A DNA stretch of 63,647 bases from an uncultured Pelagibacteraceae bacterium (GTDB lineage: Bacteria; Pseudomonadota; Alphaproteobacteria; Pelagibacterales; Pelagibacteraceae). The first letter of the stretch is position 1. Every line of letters begins with the position of its first letter. The notes beneath the pieces were generated by a model. The model saw only the letters and a program-made list of their open reading frames with translations, was not told the origin of the DNA and did not search any database. The translations under genes and the position numbers were made by a program. The stretch lies in assembly GCA_902636075.1 (NCBI GenBank), contig CACPQM010000009.1, positions 1 through 63,647 of the forward strand, given 5' to 3'. Shown piece by piece: positions 17,071 through 26,330 of the stretch.

Positions 17071-18153
17071 TTATAAGATTCTTTTATAATTTTCAATTAT
17101 TCTATCCCACAAGAAGTTTTCAGCATTAATTTTTGCTTCTTTGCCGTATTCTAAATATTTATTGTTTTTAAAAAGATTATCTATGCTTGAATATACATCT
17201 TCCAATTTATTTCCATCACATATCAAGCCAGTTTTTTCGTGGATTATTGCATCTGACGCTCCTCCATCTTTACCTCCGATTGAGGGGATACCATATTGTG
17301 CAGCCTCGACGTAAGCAATACCAAAACCTTCAACTGACTTTTTATAAATTATTGAAGGCATCACAAAAATATCCGACTTAGAAATAAGAGCATTTTTTAA
17401 ATCTGAAGGAATATCTTTTAAGAAAGTTACTTGTTCTTCTAATTTAAGCTCAATTACTAATTTTTTTAATTTTTCCTCTTCCTCACCGTATCCGATACAT
17501 GTATAGACAATTTCTGGATAAATTTCTTTTAGATTTCTAACAGCCATAATTACTTTTTCATGATTTTTTCTTTTATCGAATCTAGAAACTGTAATTATTC
17601 TATATTTTTTGCCTTTAAGTATTTCATCTGCCTCATTCAAATATTTCTCAGGAACTCCACTGACTTGGTCAACTCCAGGGTTAATTATAACAATTTTTTT
17701 TTCTTCAACACCCAAGTCTATTGCTAAATTTTTCGTATAATTTGAATTTGCTACAATATGATCAACATTATTTAGGACTGATAATACTTTTTTATTTAAA
17801 CTTGAACCTTTTGTGTGATTAATCTCTTTTGAATGAATTAAGCAGATTTTTTTTTTATTTGTTTTTATAAGCTCCAAACTCTTCCAATGGTCAGCGATTA
17901 TACATTGTACCTTATTATTTTGCTCAAGATAATCATTAATCATATATGATTTTCTATATTTTCTAATAAGCTTTATTCCACTGACTCTTTCTATTGAAAA
18001 CGAAACTGATTTATCAAACTCTTCATGATTTTCATGATAGTCTGCAAAAACTTTTACAAGGTTAAGTTTTGAAAGAGACCTTGCTAGTCCCCACATAAGA
18101 TTTTGCATACCTCCTAATTCTGGAGGAAAAGTTCTAGTTATTATTAAATACAT
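17071..18153 (-). CDS. Glycosyltransferase family 4
   Basis: Retaining glycosyltransferase (GT-B fold) that transfers a sugar from a nucleotide donor, probably to a lipid or surface glycan. The 360 residues start ITRTFPPELGGMQNL, typical of GT4 N-terminal domains. The C-terminal donor domain has VSRFDKRKNHEKVI near 195-208, CIGYGEE, and the E-x7-E motif in SVEGFGIAYVEAAQYGIP, then GGASDAI. It lies 6 bp after the thioredoxin-like gene and just before a four-helix protein. Donor and acceptor are unknown. Confidence 0.9.
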   Translation of the reverse strand: MYLIITRTFPPELGGMQNLMWGLARSLSKLNLVKVFADYHENHEEFDKSVSFSIERVSGIKLIRKYRKSYMINDYLEQNNKVQCIIADHWKSLELIKTNKKKICLIHSKEINHTKGSSLNKKVLSVLNNVDHIVANSNYTKNLAIDLGVEEKKIVIINPGVDQVSGVPEKYLNEADEILKGKKYRIITVSRFDKRKNHEKVIMAVRNLKEIYPEIVYTCIGYGEEEEKLKKLVIELKLEEQVTFLKDIPSDLKNALISKSDIFVMPSIIYKKSVEGFGIAYVEAAQYGIPSIGGKDGGASDAIIHEKTGLICDGNKLEDVYSSIDNLFKNNKYLEYGKEAKINAENFLWDRIIENYKRIL

Positions 18154-18159
18154 TAGTTG

Positions 18160-18711
18160 TTAAAACCATTTAATACTGCACCCCATGCTTGGAAATTGCT
18201 CTTTTGGACCATTGTTTGATTTTGCAATCATTTTCATTGCATTTTTAAGTTCACTATCTCCACTTTCTACTGGTTTCAAATTTTTTAACTCTCTTATTCT
18301 TCCTCTATATTGAAGTTCAAGATCTTTATTGTATCCAAAAAAATCTGGAGTGCAGACCGCACCATAAGTCTTTGCTACTTCTTGAGTTTCATCTATTACA
18401 TATGGAAAATTAAAATTGTGATTTTTAGAAAATTTAATCATGTTATCAAATGAGTCTTCTTCATATCTTTTTGGGTCATTTGACATTATTGCTATAGATT
18501 TAATTCCATTATTTTCTAATTCTTTACAATCTTCGACAACATTATTTATGACAGCTAATACATACGGACAGTGATTACAGATAAACATTATTAGTGTTCC
18601 ATTTTCACCCTTTGCATCATTCAAAGAAATTATTTTATTATCTATAGATTTGAGTTCAAAGTTATCAGCTTTTTTGCCGAAGTCACATATTGGTGTTTTA
18701 GTTAATGCCAT
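18160..18711 (-). CDS. Thioredoxin-fold protein (AhpC/TSA-like) with CNHC motif
   Basis: A cytosolic redox protein of 183 residues. The thioredoxin fold is visible: F-ICNHCPYVLA with Cys45 and Cys48, a cis-Pro region in YGAVCTPDFFGYN, and the strand LQYRGRI. CNHC replaces the usual CGPC; such CxHC motifs are found in a widespread thioredoxin-like peroxiredoxin group whose role is not settled. There is no signal peptide. It is divergent from the gamma-carbonic anhydrase gene with only 20 bp between starts. Confidence 0.85.
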   Translation of the reverse strand: MALTKTPICDFGKKADNFELKSIDNKIISLNDAKGENGTLIMFICNHCPYVLAVINNVVEDCKELENNGIKSIAIMSNDPKRYEEDSFDNMIKFSKNHNFNFPYVIDETQEVAKTYGAVCTPDFFGYNKDLELQYRGRIRELKNLKPVESGDSELKNAMKMIAKSNNGPKEQFPSMGCSIKWF

Positions 18712-18731
18712 GTTAAAAGACTATATAATTT

Positions 18732-19244
18732 ATGTTCTACGATTTAAAAGATAAAAAACCAAAAAACCTTGGCGAAAATTGGGTAGCACCAAACGCTGTT
18801 ATAATTGGTGATGTAACATTAGAGAAAAACTCTAGTGTCTGGTTTAATGCAACATTAAGAGGTGATATAGAAAATATTCATTTAGGAGAAGGTTCGAATG
18901 TACAAGATGGAAGTGTTTTACATACAGACCCAGGTTACCCTTTGAAAATTGGAAAAAATGTAACCATTGGTCATATGGTTATGCTTCATGGTTGCACAAT
19001 TGACGATAATTCTTTAATTGGGATCGGAGCAGTAGTTCTTAACAGAGCAAAAATTGGAAAGAATTGTATAATTGGTGCTAAATCATTGGTAACAGAAAGA
19101 AAAGAAATTCCTGATAATTCTTTAGTAATGGGATCACCTGGAAAAGTAATAAGGCAGTGTACTGATGATGAAATTGATGCAATAAAACAAAACGCAATTA
19201 GGTACCAAGAAAATTGGAAAAAATATTCAAAGTCTATTTTTTAA
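18732..19244 (+). CDS. Gamma-class carbonic anhydrase / hexapeptide-repeat protein
   Basis: Left-handed beta-helix protein of 170 residues that should form a trimer. The three zinc ligands of gamma-carbonic anhydrases have the right spacing: His64 (LHTDPG), His81 and His86 (IGHMVMLHGC). Hexapeptide repeats run about 18-140. The family also includes PaaY thioesterases and CaiE, so carbonic anhydrase activity is likely but not certain. The stop overlaps the next gene start by one base (TAATG). Confidence 0.87.
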   Translation: MFYDLKDKKPKNLGENWVAPNAVIIGDVTLEKNSSVWFNATLRGDIENIHLGEGSNVQDGSVLHTDPGYPLKIGKNVTIGHMVMLHGCTIDDNSLIGIGAVVLNRAKIGKNCIIGAKSLVTERKEIPDNSLVMGSPGKVIRQCTDDEIDAIKQNAIRYQENWKKYSKSIF

Positions 19245-19834
19245 TGAAAAAACTTTTTTATAGTTTTGTAATATTAGTTTTATTAACTCAATTCTCCCAA
19301 GCTTTTGAAAGATTTATACCTTTAGAGCTTTTCACAGGTGGAAAAATTAGAAATGATAAAGAAATTAAATTTACAAAAGCTAATTTGGTATTTGGCGAAA
19401 AGAAAAAAAAGGAAATTATAGGTCCTGAAGATTGGGATCATCCAGAAACTGGAGAAAAAATAAAAGTTTATAAAAGAACAAGAAAAGGGCAAAGTGGTCT
19501 CAAAACCCAGCTATTTACTATAACTAACGATGGACAATGCATAGGAAGAATTTGGGATAGTAGACGTGGCGGTAGAATAATTGAAAATGGATGTAAATTT
19601 CCCTTGGGAATTTGGAAAGAGGGAGAAACAAGGTTTTTTGAAGGGTCTTCAGGAGGGAAACCTAGAAAAATTGAATTAACAATTTTAAAATTAGGAAAAA
19701 AACAAAATAGCAGCATTAAATTTAATTGGAAATTATATAATATGAAAAACGGTAAATTAATGGATGATAATGATTATACTTTTTCTCCAGGAAAAGCGAT
19801 GGTAGGATTAAATGATAAAAAAATATCTAAATGA
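19244..19834 (+). CDS. Secreted protein of unknown function
   Basis: Not recognised. It has 196 residues, with residues 1-20 forming a clear signal peptide (hydrophobic core, SQA-F). The mature part is basic, beta-rich in appearance, with two Cys (CIGRIW and GCKFP) that could form a disulfide, and a Gly/Arg-rich DSRRGGRI loop. An upstream in-frame start at 19214 would place 10 extra residues before the signal and overlap the carbonic anhydrase gene by 31 bp, so I chose the ATG at 19244. It overlaps the next secreted protein by 4 bp, suggesting a three-gene export unit. Confidence 0.75.
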   Translation: MKKLFYSFVILVLLTQFSQAFERFIPLELFTGGKIRNDKEIKFTKANLVFGEKKKKEIIGPEDWDHPETGEKIKVYKRTRKGQSGLKTQLFTITNDGQCIGRIWDSRRGGRIIENGCKFPLGIWKEGETRFFEGSSGGKPRKIELTILKLGKKQNSSIKFNWKLYNMKNGKLMDDNDYTFSPGKAMVGLNDKKISK

Positions 19835-20694
19835 TTAAAATATTAATAATAGTTTTTTCCCTATTTTCAAATGCTGTTTTTGCATCAGACGAAAAACCTG
19901 AAAGATATTTTGTAGATCAACCAGATGTTACTGATGAACCTCAAGTTCATTTTATTTATCTCTTAAACAAAGATAGCGAGGATAGAGAATGGGATATCAA
20001 TGGAAAAATGGAGAAGGAATTATTAGAGGCCAATGAAAAAATGCTCAAAATGACAAAGGGTAAGCAAAAATTTAGATATGACATGAGGGAAGATGGAAAA
20101 ATGGATATTTCTTTTGTTAGGTTTGATAAACAATATAAAGGAAATTATGGAATGAACTATCCTGACGCTTATTTAACAAAATTAGGATTTAACAATCCAA
20201 ATAAATTGTATTTTGCATGGGTAGATGTAGGGCATAGAGATGGTGGCCAAGGAAGTGTACATCATGGATATATTTTTTTAAAAAGTAAATATAACCCAAG
20301 TAAAAATAAAAGAATTCTAATTACCTTACATGAATTAATGCATGTAAATGGATTTGCTTGGCCATGCACAAAAGGAGCTAAAAAATCACACAAGTTTGGG
20401 ACAATAATTGGAGGACCCGACGGGGGAGACAAGTATAATTTGGGCTCATTGTACAATCATAAAGATCCTACTTGTCCTGATTTTAAAGACTCTGTTTTTT
20501 TAGAACCGACTTCTAGCACACCATTTAATCCTGTTTACTTAAAATGTGCAATGGCTGCAGAGGTTGGTCGAGGTATTTCTCCTGATAGTAATTATGAGTG
20601 GAGGGATAGATATTCCCATAAAAAACTAAAAAAAATTAAAAAAAAAAGAACTTGGTGTACATATAATAGATATAAAGATTTCAATAATTTCTAG
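19831..20694 (+). CDS. Secreted putative metallopeptidase-like protein A (HExxH)
   Basis: Unknown family. It has 287 residues with a signal peptide at 1-18. It carries HELMH at 167-171 followed by VNGF, i.e. HExxHxxGxx like metzincins, but the expected third ligand (H/D) is Trp177. His210 in an H-x4-CPD motif is shared with the paralog next door and is a candidate third zinc ligand. Cys179, 215, 239 and 276 also match the paralog. The shared N-terminal motif DQPDV...QVH...DSxDxExDING precedes the zinc region. It may be an exported protease or an inactive relative; the activity is not proven. Confidence 0.72.
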   Translation: MIKILIIVFSLFSNAVFASDEKPERYFVDQPDVTDEPQVHFIYLLNKDSEDREWDINGKMEKELLEANEKMLKMTKGKQKFRYDMREDGKMDISFVRFDKQYKGNYGMNYPDAYLTKLGFNNPNKLYFAWVDVGHRDGGQGSVHHGYIFLKSKYNPSKNKRILITLHELMHVNGFAWPCTKGAKKSHKFGTIIGGPDGGDKYNLGSLYNHKDPTCPDFKDSVFLEPTSSTPFNPVYLKCAMAAEVGRGISPDSNYEWRDRYSHKKLKKIKKKRTWCTYNRYKDFNNF

Positions 20695-20696
20695 AG

Positions 20697-21686
20697 ATGA
20701 AAAAGATATTAATAATACTTATTTCATTAATTTTAATAATTTCAAATGCATATGCTGATAAATGCTATGATAGTAACACAACTGCAGTAATTTTAGATAG
20801 TGATAAAAAACCGGGCAGATTTTTTGAGGATCAACCAGATGTTAATGATGATTTTCAAGTTCATATTGTTTACACTTTATTAAAGGACTCTAAAGATAAA
20901 GAAGGGGATATAAATGGAGATGTAGAAAAATGGATAGAAATTGCAGATAATTGGATTTTTAAGAAAACTGCAAAAGCAAATAAAAAATCAAATTTTAATA
21001 ATGGTGAAGGTCAGAAATTAAAATGGGATAGACGTGAAGATGGAAAGCTGGATATTACGTTTCTTAGAATTAATAGAACCAAAAAAGATATGAAAAAATC
21101 AAAATGGGGAAGTTGTGCAAATGTATTCGGAAGATCTATAATTAACAATGGTATGAATAATCCTAAAAAAATTTATTTTAACTTTGGAGACTTTAGTTAT
21201 AAGGATTGGCCATTTTCTGGTGGATTTCCAATATTTAATGTATTTTCCAAACATCAAAAAAAGTGGCCACTTAACAACAAAGAGGTTGGATATTTTATTT
21301 TACACGAGGTTTTGCATGCTATGGGAGGAATTTATACATGTTCACCAAATTATATTGAAGGACATAACACTAAAAAAACAAAAGATATGATGAGCAGGTC
21401 AGGCGATGGAACAAATCACGCTTTAGATCCAAAGAATGATGACTATTGGGGTCATGACATTGAAAGCTGTCCAGATATGCAAGATAGTGTTTATTTCACT
21501 CCCACGTCAGACACTCCTTTTGACCCATTTGAATTAACCTGCCTTTCAAAAGATAAATGGAAAGTTACTAAACATGATTATATAAAATTTGAACCTGAAG
21601 AAGGTATTGGATATCAATGTTTTTATGCTAGAAGAGATGTTACTGCATCTTGGGAGGATGAGTTAAATATTTATCAGGAAAACTAA
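20697..21686 (+). CDS. Secreted putative metallopeptidase-like protein B (paralog of A)
   Basis: 329 residues; signal peptide at 1-20 (AYA-D). It is paralogous to the preceding protein: FFEDQPDVNDDFQVH at 42-56, HEVLH at 203-207 plus AMGG, Tyr213 at the metzincin third-ligand position, His253 in H-x4-CPD, and Cys215, 258, 282 and 308 matching Cys of protein A. There is an extra insert near 100-150. A tandem duplication with divergence is the simplest explanation. It starts 2 bp after the stop of A. No prodomain or membrane anchor is seen. The substrate is unknown. Confidence 0.72.
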   Translation: MKKILIILISLILIISNAYADKCYDSNTTAVILDSDKKPGRFFEDQPDVNDDFQVHIVYTLLKDSKDKEGDINGDVEKWIEIADNWIFKKTAKANKKSNFNNGEGQKLKWDRREDGKLDITFLRINRTKKDMKKSKWGSCANVFGRSIINNGMNNPKKIYFNFGDFSYKDWPFSGGFPIFNVFSKHQKKWPLNNKEVGYFILHEVLHAMGGIYTCSPNYIEGHNTKKTKDMMSRSGDGTNHALDPKNDDYWGHDIESCPDMQDSVYFTPTSDTPFDPFELTCLSKDKWKVTKHDYIKFEPEEGIGYQCFYARRDVTASWEDELNIYQEN

Positions 21687-21687
21687 T

Positions 21688-21909
21688 TTATCTAAAAAGC
21701 AAATCATTAACAGAATAAACAATTAACCCTAAAATAATCACAAAAAATATTAAAAAAGCTATTTGTTCACTAACTTTTTTTGTGACTTTAGTTTCACCTT
21801 TTTTAAATTTTCTTATTTGAAATATACCAAACCTCATTATAACTAATCCACCCAAAACGAGAGCTACAGCAATAATAAGTCCACTTAACATTTTTACGGA
21901 ATTAGCCAT
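21688..21909 (-). CDS. Small two-helix membrane protein
   Basis: Not recognised. It has 73 residues: helix at about 8-29, a charged loop FKKGETKVTKKVSEQ, helix at about 48-67. The hairpin topology suggests an inner-membrane small protein with the charged loop in the cytosol. It overlaps the 3' end of the upstream PNPOx-like gene by 16 bp and is convergent with secreted protein B (1 bp apart). The clean hydrophobic pattern argues it is real. Confidence 0.6.
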   Translation of the reverse strand: MANSVKMLSGLIIAVALVLGGLVIMRFGIFQIRKFKKGETKVTKKVSEQIAFLIFFVIILGLIVYSVNDLLFR

Positions 21910-22499
21910 TTTTGATTATCATTTGTAATATCAAATTTTGCTCTTCTATGACCTTTTGCTGAGAGATAAAGCCATTCAATGCTTTCAATTTTACATTGTA
22001 TTACTGTAAAGTTTTTATAACCTTCTTCACTTTGTTCCATTGTAAAGCCAGACTTTTCAATATCTTCACTTAAACCTGAGCTTGGTTCATCCGTTTCTGT
22101 TCCCGGTCCATTGTTTACTAAGTAACATTTTCGACTCACGTGAGCAGTTTTTGACCATGATTGCTCAGTTATTTCATTATTATGATTGACAACACATTTA
22201 ACTTTAACCCTAAGCTGAATCTTTTCCTCTTTATCATAAAATATAAGTGCTGCACTGTTGTTTTTTTCTAACTTTGGAATTTTATCAGATCTAATATCAC
22301 TATGAAATTGAATTAGATTATTTGATTGATCTGATTTTCTAAGAACTACAATCCTTCCATCAAAGTCTGATTGATCTCCGCAAACAAAAACTGGAATTCG
22401 AAAAGGTGATGATCTATTGGTAACTGCATCATCAAGCATTGACCAAATTTTTTTCTTTATTTCAGAAAAGTCCTCATAGTATGGGACAGTATTTGACAT
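21894..22499 (-). CDS. Pyridoxamine 5'-phosphate oxidase family flavoprotein
   Basis: FMN-binding split-barrel protein, about 201 residues. Visible features are the early RIVVLRK strand, FHSDIRSDKIPKLEKNN (flavin phosphate region) and AALIFYDKEEKIQLRV. This fits the PNPOx-like group that includes heme-utilisation or F420/FMN reductases; whether it oxidises pyridoxamine phosphate is open because the PdxH C-terminal motif is not evident. The frame extends to 22529, but the ATG at 22499 sits just after the preceding gene and starts the conserved domain, so I use it. Confidence 0.75.
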   Translation of the reverse strand: MSNTVPYYEDFSEIKKKIWSMLDDAVTNRSSPFRIPVFVCGDQSDFDGRIVVLRKSDQSNNLIQFHSDIRSDKIPKLEKNNSAALIFYDKEEKIQLRVKVKCVVNHNNEITEQSWSKTAHVSRKCYLVNNGPGTETDEPSSGLSEDIEKSGFTMEQSEEGYKNFTVIQCKIESIEWLYLSAKGHRRAKFDITNDNQKWLIP

Positions 22500-22503
22500 A
22501 GGA

Positions 22504-23379
22504 TTATTTCTTTTTTTTAAGTCTAGCAATCAGACTAGAGCTATCCCAACGGTTACCACCCATTTTTTGAACATCCGCATAATATTCATCAACTATTTCT
22601 GTTATTGGAACTGGTGAACCATTTCTCTTTGCTTCCTCAATTACAATTTTTAGATCTTTTCTCATCCAATCTACAGCAAAACCATAGTCAAATTTATCCT
22701 CAACCATAGTTTTATATCTATTTTCCATCTGCCAAGATTGAGCAGCTCCTTTTGAAATTGTCTCCATTACTTTATCAATATCTAAACCAGCATTTATTCC
22801 AAAATTAATAGCCTCTGATAAACCTTGAACAACTCCCGCAATACACATTTGATTCATCATTTTTGTAAGTTGGCCACTTCCTGATTGACCAATTAATTTT
22901 ACTTTTTTGCTATAGCAATCAATTACTGGTTCTGCTTTTTTAAAAGCTTCTTCATCACCCCCAACCATAACTGTTAATATTCCACCTTCAGCTCCAGATT
23001 GACCTCCAGAAATTGGTGCATCTAAAAAAGCAAATCCTTTTTCTTTCGCTTTGTTATAAAGTTCTCTTGATACTTCTGCAGATACAGTTGAATTATCTAC
23101 GTAGATTGAACCTTCTTTAGCACTATGAAATAATCCATTTTCACCTAGAGTAACTTGTTTCAAATCCTCATCGTTTCCTACACAAGTAAAAATAAAATCA
23201 GCACCTTCTGCAGCTTCTTTCGGTGTTGAAGCCATTTTACCTTTATTTTCAGAAATCCATTTTTCAGCTTTGGCAGTTGTTCTATTAAAAACACTTACAT
23301 TATGCCCAGCTTTTGATATATAACCAGCCATCGGATAACCCATTACCCCGAGACCTATGAAAGCAACATTACAAGTCAT
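22504..23379 (-). CDS. 3-hydroxyisobutyrate dehydrogenase family NAD(P)-dependent oxidoreductase
   Basis: Beta-hydroxyacid dehydrogenase of 291 residues. It has Rossmann motif FIGLGVMGYPMAGYI near 7-21, substrate motif DAPISGGQSGAEGG near 120-133, catalytic Lys in GQLTKMMNQ near 167-175, and the C-terminal all-alpha domain. It may reduce or oxidise 3-hydroxyisobutyrate, tartronate semialdehyde or a similar compound; the motifs do not separate these. It is divergent from the MFS gene with 11 bp between starts, and the PNPOx-like and small membrane genes follow on the same strand. Confidence 0.88.
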   Translation of the reverse strand: MTCNVAFIGLGVMGYPMAGYISKAGHNVSVFNRTTAKAEKWISENKGKMASTPKEAAEGADFIFTCVGNDEDLKQVTLGENGLFHSAKEGSIYVDNSTVSAEVSRELYNKAKEKGFAFLDAPISGGQSGAEGGILTVMVGGDEEAFKKAEPVIDCYSKKVKLIGQSGSGQLTKMMNQMCIAGVVQGLSEAINFGINAGLDIDKVMETISKGAAQSWQMENRYKTMVEDKFDYGFAVDWMRKDLKIVIEEAKRNGSPVPITEIVDEYYADVQKMGGNRWDSSSLIARLKKKK

Positions 23380-23390
23380 AATTTATTTAT

Positions 23391-24599
23391 ATGTTTAAAA
23401 ATTTAAGTTTAAAAGTAATTTTTTTTGGATTCATATTTACATTTTTTTCGTGTTTTGGACAGAGTTTTTTTATAGGACTGTTTAATTCTAGTATAAGAGA
23501 AACTCTTTCTATAACACATGGACAATTTGGCACGATTTATGCATCTGCAACTCTATTTAGTAGTTTGCTTCTTATATGGATTGGAAAAAAAATTGATGAT
23601 GTAAATGTGATAAAATTCGCAATCTTTGTAACAATACTTTTATCCTTTTCCTCTTTTTTCTTTTCCAAAATATCATCTGTAGCTTTTTTATTTGTCGCTA
23701 TTTTTTTAATGAGATTTTCTGGCCAAGGATTAATGTCTCACACAGCCTCGACTACCATTTCAAGATACTTTATAAAATCTAGAGGTAAAGCGTTAAGCAT
23801 TATATGGTTTGGTTTATCTTCTGCAGAATTTATAATGCCAATATTAATAGTTTATCTTTTAACCCTGTTCGTTTGGCAAGATCTATGGGTAGCCTTTTCT
23901 TTACTAGTTTTAATTTGTTTACCTTTAGCATCTTACATTTTGGTTAAAGATGTAAAATTAGATACTAGAGAGAGTAACCAAAACAAAAAATTAAAAGAGG
24001 AAAATATTAAAAACTGGAAAAGAAACGAGGTTCTTGGAGATTATAGATTTTATATTGTCTCATTAAACATGTTGGCAATGCCCTGGATAGCAACAGGAGT
24101 CTTTGTGTATCAATCATTTGTTACTAATTCAAAAGGGTGGGGTGAATACACAATTGCGCAATCTTTTATGTCTTACTCAATTTTTTCTGTAATTACTTTA
24201 ATTGTTGCTGGTTATTTAATTGATAAGTTTACAAGTAGAAAATTACTAATCTATATGAATGTTCCATTACTATTAGCAACTTTAGTGATCATATATTTTG
24301 ATGCCCCACAGTCTGCTTTTTTATTTCTTGGATTAGTAGGAATATCTAATGGTCTTGCGAATTTATTAGGATCATCAACCTGGGCAGAAATTTATGGTGT
24401 AAAATATATTGGATCAATAAAAGCATTAACAACTGCTTTAATGGTATTTGCGACTGCCTTTGGAACGGCATTATTTGGCATTTTTATAGATGCTGGATTT
24501 TCAATTGAAAAGATTGCATTTATTGCAGCAATTGCAATTGCAAGCTCTATAGCCTTACTTTTCACTATTAGAAAAAAATTAAATCCTGTTTATCTCTAA
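23391..24599 (+). CDS. Major facilitator superfamily transporter
   Basis: A 402-residue, about twelve-helix secondary carrier. The MFS motif A-like loop appears as IGKKIDDVNVIK between helices 2 and 3 and again as AGYLIDKFTSRK in the second half. The central cytosolic loop (about 190-210) is Lys/Asn-rich. The start overlaps no gene but lies 11 bp from the divergent dehydrogenase. The substrate is unknown; relatives carry carboxylates or sugars. Confidence 0.88.
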   Translation: MFKNLSLKVIFFGFIFTFFSCFGQSFFIGLFNSSIRETLSITHGQFGTIYASATLFSSLLLIWIGKKIDDVNVIKFAIFVTILLSFSSFFFSKISSVAFLFVAIFLMRFSGQGLMSHTASTTISRYFIKSRGKALSIIWFGLSSAEFIMPILIVYLLTLFVWQDLWVAFSLLVLICLPLASYILVKDVKLDTRESNQNKKLKEENIKNWKRNEVLGDYRFYIVSLNMLAMPWIATGVFVYQSFVTNSKGWGEYTIAQSFMSYSIFSVITLIVAGYLIDKFTSRKLLIYMNVPLLLATLVIIYFDAPQSAFLFLGLVGISNGLANLLGSSTWAEIYGVKYIGSIKALTTALMVFATAFGTALFGIFIDAGFSIEKIAFIAAIAIASSIALLFTIRKKLNPVYL

Positions 24600-24641
24600 T
24601 ACTGCTTGATTTTTTTATAATCGAGGTGTATCTAACCGTCC

Positions 24642-25160
24642 ATGGCAAGAGTTACAGTTGAAGATTGTATAGATAAAGTAGATAGTCCTTATGAATTAGT
24701 TTTAGTTGCAAAGGAAAGAGCTACACAACTTAACTCAGGATTAGAGCCAACTTTAGAAAGAGATAATGACAAAAATACTGTCATAGCATTAAGAGAAATC
24801 GCTGAAGAAACAATCAAAGTTCCTGATTTAACAGATGCTGCAGTTTACAAGTTAAGAAAACATGTTGAGCAAGTCGATGATACATCAGAGGACGAAGATG
24901 ATATTGGTGATGATTTTGAAAATCTTTACAAAGGTGAAATTTCAAAAAGCGGTGTACCAATTCTTCCATCTAAGAGAGCTAGAAAAATTCCAGAAAAAAT
25001 TCAAGTTTCTAAAGATGATTTAGCTGAGTTACAAAATACAGCTGAACAACCTGCTTCTGAACCTGTTGAGGACATGCAAGAAGAAGAGTCTGATGTTTCA
25101 TTGGACGAAATGAAAGATCAAGAAGAGACTGTATCAGACGAAACAGAAAACCAAGAATAA
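24642..25160 (+). CDS. rpoZ: RNA polymerase omega subunit with long acidic tail
   Basis: Small subunit that helps assemble beta' into RNA polymerase. The N-terminal 65 residues are classic: [20 protein letters not shown], then [11 protein letters not shown] and [12 protein letters not shown]. At 172 residues it is about twice the E. coli length (91). The extra C-terminal 100 residues hold a basic stretch ([13 protein letters not shown]) and then a strongly acidic tail (many Glu/Asp, no hydrophobic core), probably disordered. Alphaproteobacterial omegas are often longer, but this tail is extreme. Confidence 0.93.
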   Translation: MARVTVEDCIDKVDSPYELVLVAKERATQLNSGLEPTLERDNDKNTVIALREIAEETIKVPDLTDAAVYKLRKHVEQVDDTSEDEDDIGDDFENLYKGEISKSGVPILPSKRARKIPEKIQVSKDDLAELQNTAEQPASEPVEDMQEEESDVSLDEMKDQEETVSDETENQE

Positions 25161-25161
25161 A

Positions 25162-26304
25162 TTAACTAAATTCCTTTATTATTTTTTCCCTGTGCTCATC
25201 TAAATCAGGAATATTACCCCTGGTATTTTCATCTTTGTAGGTAGACATTTTGATAGGGTTTCCTGCTGATTTAAATTCTCCAATAATTTTATGGTATGAT
25301 TTTACAATCATATTTCTTTCTTGAATTTGAGGATTTTCTACAGCTTGTTTTATATTAAAAATTGGCCCACATGGAATTTTCAATTCTTCCATTTCTTTAA
25401 CCCATTCATCTGTAGATTTGTAGCTCAATTGTTTTTCAAAAATTTCTTTTAAGTGATCCATGTTTTCACATCTTAGTGAATTAGAATTAAATCTTTCATC
25501 ATTTGCAGTTTCAGGAATTTTTAATACGTCACAAAGTTTTGTAAAAAGTTTATCATTTCCTGCAGCAATAATTATATAACTATCTTTCGTTTTAAAAGCT
25601 TCAAAGGGAGCAATAGATGGATGTCTTGAACCCATTGGTCCTGGAATTTCATTTTTGGAAAGATATCTTGCAATTGCATTTTCTAAAATTGCTATTTGGC
25701 AATCTAACATTGAGACATCTATAAAAGCTCCTTTACCAGTTTTTTGTCTATCGTATAAAGCTGCATTAATTCCAATTGCTGTAAAAAGCCCTGCTGTGAT
25801 ATCACCAATAGAGGTTCCAACCCTTGTTGGTTCTGAGTTTGGATGGCCAGTTACACTCATCAAGCCGCCCATACCTTGAACGACCATGTCATATGCTGGT
25901 AGCTCTTTTAAAGGTCCAGTTTGGCCAAACCCTGATGCCGATGCATAAATTAATTTAGGATATTTTTTACTTACATCTTTCCAGCCAAAACCCCACTTAT
26001 CTAATGTACCAGGTTTAAAATTTTCAACTAAAATATCTGCTTTAGATAAAATTTTATCAAAAATTTTTTTGTCCTCATCATTCTTCAAATTCAAAGCTAT
26101 ACTTTCTTTACCTCTATTTAATGACATAAAGTATGCAGAATAATCTTTAACAAAGGGCCCAAATTTTCGAGAGTCGTCACCTATTTCTGGTGCTTCAATT
26201 TTTATAACTCTTGCACCTAAATCTGAGAGTATCATAGTACAATAAGGTCCTACTAAAACCCTTGTTAAATCAACAACTAATAAATTTTTTAATGGTCCAT
26301 CCAT
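25162..26304 (-). CDS. Class III CoA-transferase (CaiB/BaiF family)
   Basis: Transfers CoA between carboxylic acids, via an aspartyl-CoA thioester. The 380 residues begin LLVVDLTRVLVGPYCTMIL and carry RGKESIALNLK, NFKPGTLDKWG, YASASGFGQTGP, and the catalytic Asp in GAFIDVSMLD. No acyl-CoA dehydrogenase is adjacent. It is divergent from a TRAP operon that ends in malonyl-CoA decarboxylase, so a dicarboxylate or malonate-type substrate is a reasonable guess. The 3' end is 1 bp from rpoZ (convergent). Confidence 0.9.
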   Translation of the reverse strand: MDGPLKNLLVVDLTRVLVGPYCTMILSDLGARVIKIEAPEIGDDSRKFGPFVKDYSAYFMSLNRGKESIALNLKNDEDKKIFDKILSKADILVENFKPGTLDKWGFGWKDVSKKYPKLIYASASGFGQTGPLKELPAYDMVVQGMGGLMSVTGHPNSEPTRVGTSIGDITAGLFTAIGINAALYDRQKTGKGAFIDVSMLDCQIAILENAIARYLSKNEIPGPMGSRHPSIAPFEAFKTKDSYIIIAAGNDKLFTKLCDVLKIPETANDERFNSNSLRCENMDHLKEIFEKQLSYKSTDEWVKEMEELKIPCGPIFNIKQAVENPQIQERNMIVKSYHKIIGEFKSAGNPIKMSTYKDENTRGNIPDLDEHREKIIKEFS

Positions 26305-26330
26305 AATTAAATATATGACATTTCCTTATA

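Noticed and set aside
24616..24621. TATAAT box before rpoZ
   Set aside because: No -35 match at a workable distance, so I do not list it as a promoter.
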